DNA from: Paenibacillus sp. LHD-117
Lineage (GTDB): Bacteria; Bacillota; Bacilli; Paenibacillales; Paenibacillaceae
Reading direction: 5' to 3'
Assembly: GCF_030929555.1 (NCBI RefSeq)
Contig: NZ_JAVFVT010000027.1
Coordinates: 37,443 to 101,442, forward strand
DNA length: 64,000 nucleotides
Shown: piece by piece, positions 9,240 through 17,687 of the stretch
How the letters are laid out: each line of letters starts with the position of its first letter
Numbering within the stretch: position 1 is the stretch's first letter
Made by a program: the position numbers and the translations under genes
The notes under the pieces: model-generated
What the model was told of the DNA's origin: nothing
Database searches by the model: none
Seen by the model: only the letters and a program-made list of their open reading frames with translations

Positions 9240-9342
9240 CCGCACTCCACATCCTACGATCTTATCAGCACCATCATACACATGAGAGACTTGCGATGGC
9301 AACACTTTGCTTTGTATAAAGCAAGGAATGCAGGTATCCCAT

Positions 9343-11679
9343 TTAAGGTTCTGCGTGCTTCAGCTCCGGATCGAAATCGGCCACGACGAGCACATCCATA
9401 TGCCGTCCCCGGCTTAAGATCGACCTGACGATAGACTTCCGCAGCAAGGACTGCCACCAGCCTCTCGCGGATTGCCCGATAATCATTTGCGTGCTTTTGA
9501 AGGAAAAGGCGTGGCCGAGCAGCATGCGGGGAACGTCGCGCCCGGTTTTTGCCAAGGTAACCTCGAACCGGCCTCCAAGCCGTTCCGTTAATTCGCGGAT
9601 CGCGTCGATCCGCTTCTGATCTTTTTCCAGGATGCTCGGTGACGGATGGACGTACATGACATGCCATTCCGCCTTGAGACGGTGCGCGATCCGGAAGCCC
9701 CTCCTGACGAGCCGGTCGGCGTTCGAGCTTAGCGTTACCGCTACGAAAATGCTTTCCCGCCTCCTCCAAGGCCCTCGAAGCGATTCCTTGCGCTCCCATG
9801 CTTCAAGCCTTTCATCGACATCATCCGCGATTTCCCTGAGCGCGAGCTCGCGAAGCGCAATGAGATTGCCGGTTTTGAAAAAGTTGCCTAACGCCTGATC
9901 GATCTTCTCGGCTGCATAGATTCTCCCTTCGCGCATGCGCTGTCGCAGCCGCTCCGGCGTTACGTCGATCAGCTCGACCTCGTCGGCCAGCTGCAGAATG
10001 CGATCGGGGACGGTTTCCCTGACACGGACGCCGGTAATTTGCTCTACCGCGTCGTTCAAGCTCTCCAAATGCTGCACATTCATCGTGGAGATGACCGAAA
10101 TGCCTGCTTCCAATACGTCCAGAACATCTTCGTAACGTTTTTTGTTTTTGCTGCCCGGCACGTTCGTATGGGCAAGCTCGTCGATGAGCACCACTTCCGG
10201 ATTCCGCTCCAGAATCGCCGGAACATCCATTTCTTTGAGCTTTGTCCCGCGATAATCGATGACGGCTTGCGGGATAAGCGGCAGGCCGTTAATCTGGCCG
10301 ATCGTATCCTGCCTGCCATGCGTTTCGAGGAGACCGATCGCGACCTGGATCCCCTTGCGCATCAATGCGTTTCCTTCGCGAAGCATCGTATAAGTTTTCC
10401 CGACGCCAGGCGCTGCGCCAAGATACACCTTAAACGTGCCGCGCCGGATGCGGTCGATCTGCCGCTCCACTTCTTGCTCGCTTAACCGTCTGTAAGGCTG
10501 CGTCCGGTCGACGCGGGATTGGGACTTGGCCGGCAAAATGCGTTCGCCTTCATGATCCGCCCTGTCCGCGACGAAAAAAACGTCGACGTTCCGGATCCGC
10601 CTCAATATGCCGTTCACGATCGAACCTTGCCATAGCTCCTTCCAACGACTGTGCTTGGAATGCCCAAGCACGATTCGTGTTACACCATTGTCCATGGCGT
10701 AACGCACCAACGACTTCGGGATATGCCTCCTCCCCGGATACGGGAGCTCCGTGAACGCGGCGCCGATTTTGTCCGTCAGTTTTTCGATCGAACGTTTGAA
10801 CGTGCTTTCTTCTTTACTCAGCGCGATTCCCCGCTTGACGAAAGACACGACATGCAAATCGCCGTTCAATCGTTTGGCCACCTGCTGGCCGCGGCGGATG
10901 TAGATGGAACCGTTCCAATGGTATTGGGCGGACACCAGAATGCGTTCCGTGGCCCCGGAAGGTCCGATCAGGCCTTGTTCCTCCCTATGTTTCTCTAAGG
11001 AATCGTTTACGTCTTCCGCCATCAATCGCAAGGCCAGCTCACGCAGTACGCCGAGATTGCCTTTCTTCAGCACCGCGGTATCCTTAACGCCGCACAGGTT
11101 CCCTTCGCCGATCCGTTTCAACATCGTCTCCGGCGTCACGTCGATCAGTCGCACCTCATCGGCTGTTTCCAAGGTTTCCGCGGGAACGGTCTCTTCCGCT
11201 TCGATGCCCGTCAATCGATAGGCCATGCGGGTCACGCCCTCAAGCTCGTAGACATTGACCGTTGTAATGACGCTGATCCCTCTGCTTAACAAGAAGCGAA
11301 TATCTTCAAGTCTCGTAGAGTATGTCGCGTCGGGACGGTTCCGGTGGGCGAGACCGTCGACAAGCACAACTTCCGGGTTGCGCGCGATCAATGCATCGAG
11401 ATTCAAATCTTTTTTCTCCGTCGTCCCCTTATGCCAATGGATGCTCGGCACCCGTTCCAGCGAGCCCAGCTGCTCGACCGTCTCGGGTCTGCCCATTGTG
11501 GACACGGCGCAGATGACGACGTCCACGCCTTGTTGTTTGAGCGACTGCCCTTCTAGCAGCATGTGATAGGTTTTTCCCGAGCCGCTAACCGCACCGATGA
11601 TGATCGTCAACTTCCCACGATGAAGCTTGGAGATCGAGAGCAGGATCTCCTCCGGCGATTTGCGCCTGAACGTCTCCAT
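9343..11679 (-). CDS. kinase-less KdpD sensor protein with the sensor and USP modules duplicated in tandem
   Basis: 778 residues built from two full copies of the KdpD N-terminal sensor domain plus universal-stress-protein domain. Copy 1 has a P-loop GAVSGSGKT at residues 29-37 and DGLAH at 108-112; copy 2 has GAAPGVGKT at 421-429 and the canonical DELAH at 500-504, so spacing is identical. Copy 1 is degenerate in the second motif (Glu to Gly) and in the NVQHLES block (NVYELEG). USP domains occupy about 245-375 and 638-770. There is no transmembrane segment or kinase domain. Short, kinase-less KdpD proteins are known in Firmicutes, some binding c-di-AMP through the USP domain, but I do not see the SxS...FTAxY motif described for that. 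It is located between kdpC and the histidine kinase gene. Confidence 0.88.
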   Translation of the reverse strand: METFRRKSPEEILLSISKLHRGKLTIIIGAVSGSGKTYHMLLEGQSLKQQGVDVVICAVSTMGRPETVEQLGSLERVPSIHWHKGTTEKKDLNLDALIARNPEVVLVDGLAHRNRPDATYSTRLEDIRFLLSRGISVITTVNVYELEGVTRMAYRLTGIEAEETVPAETLETADEVRLIDVTPETMLKRIGEGNLCGVKDTAVLKKGNLGVLRELALRLMAEDVNDSLEKHREEQGLIGPSGATERILVSAQYHWNGSIYIRRGQQVAKRLNGDLHVVSFVKRGIALSKEESTFKRSIEKLTDKIGAAFTELPYPGRRHIPKSLVRYAMDNGVTRIVLGHSKHSRWKELWQGSIVNGILRRIRNVDVFFVADRADHEGERILPAKSQSRVDRTQPYRRLSEQEVERQIDRIRRGTFKVYLGAAPGVGKTYTMLREGNALMRKGIQVAIGLLETHGRQDTIGQINGLPLIPQAVIDYRGTKLKEMDVPAILERNPEVVLIDELAHTNVPGSKNKKRYEDVLDVLEAGISVISTMNVQHLESLNDAVEQITGVRVRETVPDRILQLADEVELIDVTPERLRQRMREGRIYAAEKIDQALGNFFKTGNLIALRELALREIADDVDERLEAWERKESLRGPWRRRESIFVAVTLSSNADRLVRRGFRIAHRLKAEWHVMYVHPSPSILEKDQKRIDAIRELTERLGGRFEVTLAKTGRDVPRMLLGHAFSFKSTQMIIGQSARGWWQSLLRKSIVRSILSRGRHMDVLVVADFDPELKHAEP

Positions 11680-11752
11680 GGACGTTTCCCCCTTTTGCCG
11701 TACGACATGAAAGTACCCTGCCTATGTTTCGGAATAGGCAGGGCGTCATGCT

Positions 11753-12358
11753 TTATTGTAATGCTTGCTCGAGCGCCATGTTCAGCTTAAGCACGTTTAC
11801 GCGAGGTTCACCGAAGACGCCAAGATCGCGCCCTTCCGTATGCTGTTTGACCAGCTCTTGTAGCTGCTCAGTTGGAATTCCAGTCAGCTTGCTGATCCGG
11901 GGGATCTGAACATCCGCCGACTCCGGCGTAATATGCGGATCCAGACCGGAGCCGGAGTTCGTAATCAGCGCGATTGGCAAATCGCTGATCGGCACGTCGG
12001 GATTATCCCGCTTCCACGCTTCGATCGATTCCTTGGTTCTCGCCAGCATATCCGGGTTCGACGGCGCGTAGTTATTCGATCCGGATGCCTCGGCCTTATA
12101 GTCGATGCTGGATACGCGGCCATGGAAGTAAGCAGGATCTGCGAACTTTTGCCCGATAAGCTCGGATCCGACGATTTGCCCCTCCGCGTTCTCGATCAAG
12201 CTGCCGTTCGCCTGGTGCGGCATGAACAGCTGCGCAAGTCCCGTGCACGCGAGCGGATAGATGATGCCGCAGAGTATAATAAACACTATGCTGGCTCGGA
12301 TGGCGACAGTCAAGTACGATCCGCCGGACGACTCCGAAGCGCTTCCCGAATGATTCAT
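11753..12358 (-). CDS. kdpC: potassium-transporting ATPase subunit C
   Basis: 201 residues from the ATG with AAAGGAAGG upstream (a GTG-type extension 27 bases earlier would overlap kdpB). One N-terminal membrane span is followed by an extracytoplasmic domain with the conserved GSxLIGQxF block (GSELIGQKFADPAYFHGR) and SGSGLDPHITPESA. KdpC stabilises the KdpFABC complex. It directly follows kdpB and precedes the sensor gene. Confidence 0.95.
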   Translation of the reverse strand: MNHSGSASESSGGSYLTVAIRASIVFIILCGIIYPLACTGLAQLFMPHQANGSLIENAEGQIVGSELIGQKFADPAYFHGRVSSIDYKAEASGSNNYAPSNPDMLARTKESIEAWKRDNPDVPISDLPIALITNSGSGLDPHITPESADVQIPRISKLTGIPTEQLQELVKQHTEGRDLGVFGEPRVNVLKLNMALEQALQ

Positions 12359-12375
12359 GTGGTATCCTTCCTTTC

Positions 12376-14406
12376 TTAAACCCATAGATGGACGATCAAG
12401 TCGATGGCCTTAATGCCGACGAATGGCACGATTACACCGCCAAGACCGTAGATTAGCATGTTTTTCCCAAGCAGCTTCGATGCGCTCATCGGTTTGTAAG
12501 GCACGCCTTTCATCGCCAGCGGGATCAACAGCGGGATAATGATCGCGTTGAAGATGAGCGCCGATAGAATAGCCGACATCGGCGATCCTAGATTCATGAC
12601 GTTTAATACACCCATCTCCGGAATCGCGAGCATGAACATGGCTGGAATAATCGCAAAATATTTGGCGATGTCGTTCGCTATGCTGAAGGTTGTCAGCGCG
12701 CCGCGCGTCATGAGCAGCTGCTTGCCGATCGAGACGACTTCGATAATCTTCGAAGGGTCGGAATCGAGATCGACCATGTTGGCTGCTTCCTTGGCCGCGG
12801 CGGTACCGCTGTTCATCGCGAGTCCAACGTCGGCCTGCGCGAGAGCCGGCGCATCGTTCGTTCCGTCGCCCGTCATGGCGACAAGCTTGCCTTGCTCCTG
12901 TTCCCTTCGGATAACCGCGATTTTGTCTTCCGGCGTGCTCTCCGCGATAAAGTCGTCGACGCCGGCTTCAAGAGCGATGGTGGCGGCCGTTAACGGATTG
13001 TCGCCGGTACACATAATCGTTTTGATTCCCATCTTGCGAAGCTGGTCGAACCGCTCCCGCATGCCGGGCTTTACGGTATCCTTCAAATAAATCAGGCCAT
13101 AAATTCGATTGTCTACGGCAACCGCTAGAGGCGTTCCGCCTTTGGATGCGATGGCATTGCCTTTCTCGTCCAGATCTCTCGGAATCGGTCCTCCTTGCGC
13201 GGCAACCCATTTTTTCACGGCGTCGACGGCGCCTTTGCGTACTTTGCGCCCATCCTTCAGATCCATCCCGCTCATGCGCGTCTCTGCCTTGAATTCGATA
13301 AATTCCGCTCCCTCGGCAAGCTCCGCTTGATATCCGATCTGCTCGGATTTCATAAGCTCAAGCACGGAACGTCCCTCCGGCGTTTCGTCTTTCACTGAGC
13401 TGATCGCGGCCCATTGGCCTACCGTTTCCGCAGTTTCGCTTCCCACCGGCGTAAATTGGCTGGCCATCCGGTTGCCGAACGTGATGGTTCCAGTCTTATC
13501 CAAAATCATCGTGTTGATATCCCCTGCGGCTTCTACCGCCTTGCCTGACATCGCGATGACGTTGAACTGCGTAACGCGGTCCATGCCTGCGATCCCGATG
13601 GCGGACAGAAGACCGCCGATCGTTGTCGGAATGAGACAAACCAGCAAGGCGATCAAGACGGGGACTTCGAGCTCGATGCCTACGTACTTGGCAATAGGCG
13701 CAAGCGTGACGATCACGATCAGGAAGATCAGGGTAAGACTCGTCAGCAGCGTATTAAGCGCCAGCTCGTTCGGCGTCTTCTGCCGCTTGGCTCCTTCGAC
13801 GAGCGAGATCATGCGGTCGATGAACGACTCGCCGGGATCGGTGACGATGCGCACCTTGATGCTGTCGCTGACGACGCGGGTTCCGCCCGTCACCGAGGAG
13901 AAATCGCCGCCCGCTTCCTTGATTACGGGAGCGGACTCGCCGGTAATCGCGGATTCGTCGACGGAAGCGAGGCCTTCGATGACTTCCCCGTCGCCGGGTA
14001 TCGTCTCTCCTTGGGAGACGACGACAATATCGCCTTTGCGAAGCTCGGTGGAATTCACGACCTTAAGGTTGCTGCCGACGAGCTTGTTGGCCGTCAATTC
14101 TTGTTTCGATTTCTTGAGCGTATCGGCCTGCGCCTTGCCGCGGCCTTCCGCCAATGCTTCCGCGAAGTTCGCGAACAGCAGGGTGAACAGCAGGATTAGA
14201 AACACGGTCAGATTAAAGCCGATGCGTCCGTCGGTGCCGAAATACCCGGGAAACAGCGTCATTAGAAGCACGACGAACGTGCCGACTTCTACGACGAACA
14301 TGACCGGATTTTTCATCATCGCCACAGGATTTAATTTCTTGAAGCTGTCACTTATCGCACTCTTCACGATCGGAGCCGTCAACAGCGTTTTTCGTTTTGT
14401 ACTCAT
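12376..14406 (-). CDS. kdpB: potassium-transporting P-type ATPase subunit B
   Basis: 676 residues, normal length. The phosphorylation site is DKTGTITFGNR, the TGES actuator loop is ITGESAPV, and the hinge is MTGDGTNDAPAL. The protein is the catalytic, ATP-hydrolysing subunit of the high-affinity KdpFABC potassium pump. The start has GAGGTG upstream and the gene sits 24 bases after kdpA. Confidence 0.97.
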   Translation of the reverse strand: MSTKRKTLLTAPIVKSAISDSFKKLNPVAMMKNPVMFVVEVGTFVVLLMTLFPGYFGTDGRIGFNLTVFLILLFTLLFANFAEALAEGRGKAQADTLKKSKQELTANKLVGSNLKVVNSTELRKGDIVVVSQGETIPGDGEVIEGLASVDESAITGESAPVIKEAGGDFSSVTGGTRVVSDSIKVRIVTDPGESFIDRMISLVEGAKRQKTPNELALNTLLTSLTLIFLIVIVTLAPIAKYVGIELEVPVLIALLVCLIPTTIGGLLSAIGIAGMDRVTQFNVIAMSGKAVEAAGDINTMILDKTGTITFGNRMASQFTPVGSETAETVGQWAAISSVKDETPEGRSVLELMKSEQIGYQAELAEGAEFIEFKAETRMSGMDLKDGRKVRKGAVDAVKKWVAAQGGPIPRDLDEKGNAIASKGGTPLAVAVDNRIYGLIYLKDTVKPGMRERFDQLRKMGIKTIMCTGDNPLTAATIALEAGVDDFIAESTPEDKIAVIRREQEQGKLVAMTGDGTNDAPALAQADVGLAMNSGTAAAKEAANMVDLDSDPSKIIEVVSIGKQLLMTRGALTTFSIANDIAKYFAIIPAMFMLAIPEMGVLNVMNLGSPMSAILSALIFNAIIIPLLIPLAMKGVPYKPMSASKLLGKNMLIYGLGGVIVPFVGIKAIDLIVHLWV

Positions 14407-14430
14407 CGATTGGTCACCTCATCCATTCCG

Positions 14431-16110
14431 TTAGCGAAGCGTCAAATGTTCTGCGATCGGTCCAAGCACAACCGCAGGCAAAAACGTGAGCGCTCCAATG
14501 ATTAATACCGTTCCAAGCAGAATGCCCATGAACAACTTATTATCCGTCCTGAATGTCCCGATCGTCTCGGGCACCCATTGTTTGCGTGCCAGCGATCCGG
14601 CCACGGCGAGCATGGCGATCATAGAGACATACCGGCCGAGCATCATGACAAGTCCGGTCGTAATGTTCCAGAATGGCGTATTATCCGCAAGTCCCTCGAA
14701 GCCCGAGCCATTGTTGGCCGCCGAGGATGTATATTCGTACAAGACTTGCGTAATGCCGTGGAACCCGGCATTCGTAATCGCGCCTTGGCCAAGATCGGTC
14801 ATGAAGGCGATCGCCGTAGGACCGAGGATGATGAACGGATGAATGAGGATCACGATCGCGATCAGCTTCATCTCCTTCGGCTCGATCTTCCGCCCGAGAA
14901 ATTCGGGCGTTCTGCCAACCATAAGGCCAGCTAGGAAGACGGCGAGTATCGCATACATGAGCATGTTCACGAGACCGACGCCTTTGCCTCCGAATACGAC
15001 GTTCAACATCATTTCGGCCAATGGCACAAGTCCGCCGATCGGCGTCAGCGTATCGTGCATGTTATTAACCGTACCCGTCGTCGCGGCGGTCGTAACGGCC
15101 GTGAATAATGCGGATTGCGGAATCCCAAAGCGTACTTCTTTGCCTTCCATGCTTCCTTGCGAAGCGTCGATGCCAAGCCTGTTCATGGCCGGATTGCCTT
15201 GCGTCTCCGCGACATATACGGTCGTCAGGAATACGATGAACAAAGTCATCATGGCGCCGAACACGACCCAGCCTTGTTTTTTATTTTTGGCGAACAGGCC
15301 GTACGTATAAGGCAATGCCGCCGGCAACAGCCACATGCTCAAGATTTGGATGACGTTCGTCAGCGGATTCGGGTTCTCGAACGGATGCGCCGAGTTGACG
15401 CCGAAGAAACCGCCTCCGTTCGTCCCGATATGTTTGATCGACTCCAGCGCCGCAACCGGACCGATCGCGATCGATTGCTGCTCGCCTTCCAGCGTCGTGA
15501 CGGTAAGCGTCGATTGCAGCGTCTGAGGCACTTGCAGCGCTACAAGAACGAGCGTTACGAGTAGGGCTGCCGGAATGAATATCCTCGTATGCGCTTTGAC
15601 GAAGTCTTGGAAGAAGTTGCCGATCGTCGCGCCTTTGCTAGTTAACCCTCTTACGAACGCGATCGCAACGGAAAAGCCTGTTGCGGCCGACGTAAACATC
15701 ATCATCATGATAACGGCCATCTGGGAGAAGTACGTAAGTCCCGTTTCGCCGCTGTAATGCTGCAAGTTCGTATTCGTAATAAAGCTGATCACCGTATTGA
15801 AGGCAAGCGTTTGCTCCATCTTGCCGATTCCGTTCGGATTAAGCGGCAGCAAGTCCTGCAGACGCAGGATCAGGTAACTAACCGCGACAAGCACCATATT
15901 GGTGAGCAAGAAGCTGAGCGCGTATTTCTTCCAGGTCATGCCGGCTTGCGATTTCAGGCCGATAAGCGAATAGATTACGCGTTCGATCGGACCGAATATA
16001 CGGTCCGTACGGTTCTTTTCATTCGAAAACACATGATAGACGTAAGTGCCAACCGGCTTGACCAACAACGCAACCACGGCCAAGACGATGGCGATTTGCA
16101 AAATGCCCAT
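14431..16110 (-). CDS. kdpA: potassium-transporting ATPase subunit A
   Basis: 559 residues with about ten hydrophobic segments. Four selectivity-filter-like loops are visible, including NTNLQHYSGE, GTNGGGFFGVNSAHPFENP and SSAANNGSGF, the K+-binding loops of this SKT-superfamily channel-like subunit. It moves K+ across the membrane in the KdpFABC pump. kdpF ends 28 bases upstream and kdpB starts 24 bases downstream. Confidence 0.97.
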   Translation of the reverse strand: MGILQIAIVLAVVALLVKPVGTYVYHVFSNEKNRTDRIFGPIERVIYSLIGLKSQAGMTWKKYALSFLLTNMVLVAVSYLILRLQDLLPLNPNGIGKMEQTLAFNTVISFITNTNLQHYSGETGLTYFSQMAVIMMMMFTSAATGFSVAIAFVRGLTSKGATIGNFFQDFVKAHTRIFIPAALLVTLVLVALQVPQTLQSTLTVTTLEGEQQSIAIGPVAALESIKHIGTNGGGFFGVNSAHPFENPNPLTNVIQILSMWLLPAALPYTYGLFAKNKKQGWVVFGAMMTLFIVFLTTVYVAETQGNPAMNRLGIDASQGSMEGKEVRFGIPQSALFTAVTTAATTGTVNNMHDTLTPIGGLVPLAEMMLNVVFGGKGVGLVNMLMYAILAVFLAGLMVGRTPEFLGRKIEPKEMKLIAIVILIHPFIILGPTAIAFMTDLGQGAITNAGFHGITQVLYEYTSSAANNGSGFEGLADNTPFWNITTGLVMMLGRYVSMIAMLAVAGSLARKQWVPETIGTFRTDNKLFMGILLGTVLIIGALTFLPAVVLGPIAEHLTLR

Positions 16111-16138
16111 ACGGCATCCTCCTTAAGTGACAATCGAA

Positions 16139-16216
16139 TCAGAATTTTTCGGGATTTACTAGCGCGTAAACGAGATACAAAAATAAAAGCAGTGTAAAGG
16201 CGAGTACCACAATCAT
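16139..16216 (-). CDS. kdpF: KdpF, small membrane subunit of the K+ ATPase
   Basis: A 25-residue peptide, a single hydrophobic helix followed by YALVNPEKF, the typical KdpF tail. Its ATG overlaps the stop of the preceding microprotein gene (ATGA), and GGAGAAGG lies upstream. KdpF stabilises the KdpABC complex. Confidence 0.9.
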   Translation of the reverse strand: MIVVLAFTLLLFLYLVYALVNPEKF

Positions 16217-16323
16217 CGTTTTCCTTCTCCTCCCTCGTCGATTACGCGATTGCACCAATGCATGAATCCGTAAAAGACGCCAAAAGTGACGGCGAGCAAA
16301 ACAATCATATAGATATCCAACAT
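16213..16323 (-). CDS. 36-residue membrane microprotein heading kdpF
   Basis: An ORF that starts with MLDIYMIVLLAV, has one hydrophobic helix of about 20 residues containing FYGFMHWCNRV, and ends in an acidic Glu/Gly tail. GGAGGAGG sits right upstream of the ATG. It starts two bases after the Rossmann-like gene and its stop overlaps the start of kdpF, so translation should be coupled. I recall small membrane proteins with a C(D/E/N)R motif before kdpF in other high-GC and Gram-positive genomes, but no function is known to me. Confidence 0.7.
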   Translation of the reverse strand: MLDIYMIVLLAVTFGVFYGFMHWCNRVIDEGGEGKR

Positions 16324-16325
16324 GG

Positions 16326-16763
16326 CTAAGCCTCCTCCTTCTGGATTGAATTTTCCTCCATGTCATCGGTAATCAGGAAGGATGTATCCTGGCCACTTGT
16401 GTAGAGAACGTAATTGGCGCCGAGTCCCCGATACATCAGCTTCGGCTTGATGCTTTCTGTGACAACGTAGATCGGCTTTACCGTCCATTTTCGGCAAATG
16501 AGGATGTACCGGCAGCAAAGATTCATGCTTTTTTCGAATAAGTACACTCTGCCGATGCGGATGTCGGGCATGACCCACGTATCATCATCGATCGTATTGA
16601 CGGTGATGATGTTCTCTACGCCGAGGCTGCGCATGCGGTCATATTCCTGATTGTTATTCACGATAGCCGCGTACGGGACTCGCTTAAGCTGCAGCGATTT
16701 GACGAATTGTTCTCCCACCAGATTGGGAGCCGATACTAAGACGATTTCTTGCGAATTATGCAT
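16326..16763 (-). CDS. Rossmann-like (TrkA-N-like) protein, first gene of the kdp operon
   Basis: 145 residues from the ATG with AGAGGAGA upstream. It starts with a hydrophobic beta strand (EIVLVSAPNLVGEQFVKSL), then an alternating alpha/beta pattern with LGVENIITVNT, reminiscent of the RCK/TrkA N-terminal domain that binds nucleotides in K+ channels and transporters, though the classical GxGxxG is not conserved. No membrane segment. Its position as first gene of a tightly packed kdp transcript suggests a role in Kdp control or assembly; that is inference. The family is not one I can name. Confidence 0.75.
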   Translation of the reverse strand: MHNSQEIVLVSAPNLVGEQFVKSLQLKRVPYAAIVNNNQEYDRMRSLGVENIITVNTIDDDTWVMPDIRIGRVYLFEKSMNLCCRYILICRKWTVKPIYVVTESIKPKLMYRGLGANYVLYTSGQDTSFLITDDMEENSIQKEEA

Positions 16764-17135
16764 GGCAGGTATCTCCTCTTTAGGTTTCCGCAGGAAGGCG
16801 CAGGCCATTCACGAAGTCCGGAATCACAAATCCATCATAGTACGGGTTTGGATAAAAAGGGGGTAAAGATATCGGCTCCGGGCATAAAAAAAACATAAAA
16901 ATCGGCCGGACTGCGCGTTTCGAAAACAAAATTGGAAGAAAAGCAGCCCCTTTTCCTAATAAACCTTCTTTTGTCCATGGCAATCGCCGAGAACAAGCGA
17001 ATATCGCGAATTTTACTTCTATAATGAATTTGGATGATTTTACATGGCCGGATCCGAGGGCGTATCATCGATTTCAAGCCGATTGGCTAACTGCTGACGA
17101 GGCTGAACGACTATGTGCGATAAGGGGATGCGGAG
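16764..17135. other. divergent intergenic region holding the kdp control sequences
   Basis: About 370 bases without a gene. On the minus strand it contains a T-rich direct-repeat box at 16880-16902 and a possible -10 TACTAT at 16837-16842 without a good -35, as expected for an activated promoter. I looked for a ydaO-type c-di-AMP riboswitch and did not recognise one. The plus-strand ORF at 17136 has an AAGGGG site at the right edge. Confidence 0.5.
16880..16902 (-). promoter_or_regulatory. candidate KdpE-binding site
   Basis: On the minus strand two TTTTATG units lie 11 bases apart in a T-rich run that ends in GCCC. From memory, the E. coli kdp operator bound by KdpE has the same layout (ATTTTTATAC, T-run, TTTACACCC); 19 of 23 positions agree in my recollection. 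The site would lie about 50 to 73 bases upstream of the start point predicted from TACTAT at 16837-16842, similar to the E. coli position. Confidence 0.6.
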
Positions 17136-17591
17136 ATGGGCACGCGAATAGATCCGGAGCCAAAGGTACTCCCGGTTGTTGAAACAGCATTAAACGAGAC
17201 GCGTATCAATGGGATGGAGTTGTTCGAGATCGATGTCGATCCAGCCTTCGATGCTGGCGCAGGAACGTTCGTCAGATGTCGATACGGTCTATTGAGGATC
17301 GTATGCGGAGACCATGCGGGATGGGGTTCATGTACCCTATCGGCTGCCGGACATCGATTCGATATTGTGAGATGGGCATCTTACCTTCATCGACTAAAGC
17401 CGATGACCGTCGGCGAAGCGATCGAGTACGCTGAGCGGGAACGTGGCTGCTGGGGAGCATGCAAGTCTGACTTGGTTCTGGAGGCTTTAAGCGATCTGAA
17501 GTCTAATGCGGGGAATAATCGCTTCGGGAATAGCGAGGAGCCTGCCTCGATCATGAAGCATGCGACGGCCTATTATAGCGTGTTGTACTAA
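17136..17591 (+). CDS. hypothetical protein
   Basis: 151 residues with no family I can name with confidence. A central stretch (MELFEIDVDPAF... GWGSCTL) is faintly like the N-terminal capping region of enolase-superfamily proteins, and the C-terminal half has ERGCWGACKSD. Codon use fits the neighbours and a hairpin with T-run follows downstream, which supports a real gene. It is transcribed away from the kdp operon. No signal peptide or membrane span. Confidence 0.5.
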   Translation: MGTRIDPEPKVLPVVETALNETRINGMELFEIDVDPAFDAGAGTFVRCRYGLLRIVCGDHAGWGSCTLSAAGHRFDIVRWASYLHRLKPMTVGEAIEYAERERGCWGACKSDLVLEALSDLKSNAGNNRFGNSEEPASIMKHATAYYSVLY

Positions 17592-17656
17592 AAAAACGGC
17601 AGTGCCGAACCCCAATCGGTGCTCGGCATACCGCTTTAGTATTTGGCAATAAGCTG

Positions 17657-17687
17657 GCGGCCTCGCTCGAGGCCGCTCATTTTTTGA
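17657..17687 (+). terminator. rho-independent terminator
   Basis: 8-bp GC-rich stem GCGGCCTC/GAGGCCGC with a GCTC loop, followed by TCATTTTTT on the plus strand. It ends the 17136 gene; the stem also lies just past the kimA stop, so it may serve both directions. Confidence 0.75.

Noticed and set aside
13472..14434. 320-codon plus-strand ORF opposite kdpB
   Set aside because: Complement of the conserved ATPase; Ser/Thr/Pro-rich nonsense composition.
16764..17135. ydaO-type c-di-AMP riboswitch before the kdp operon
   Set aside because: Expected conserved G-rich core and helices not recognised; a covariance search would settle it.
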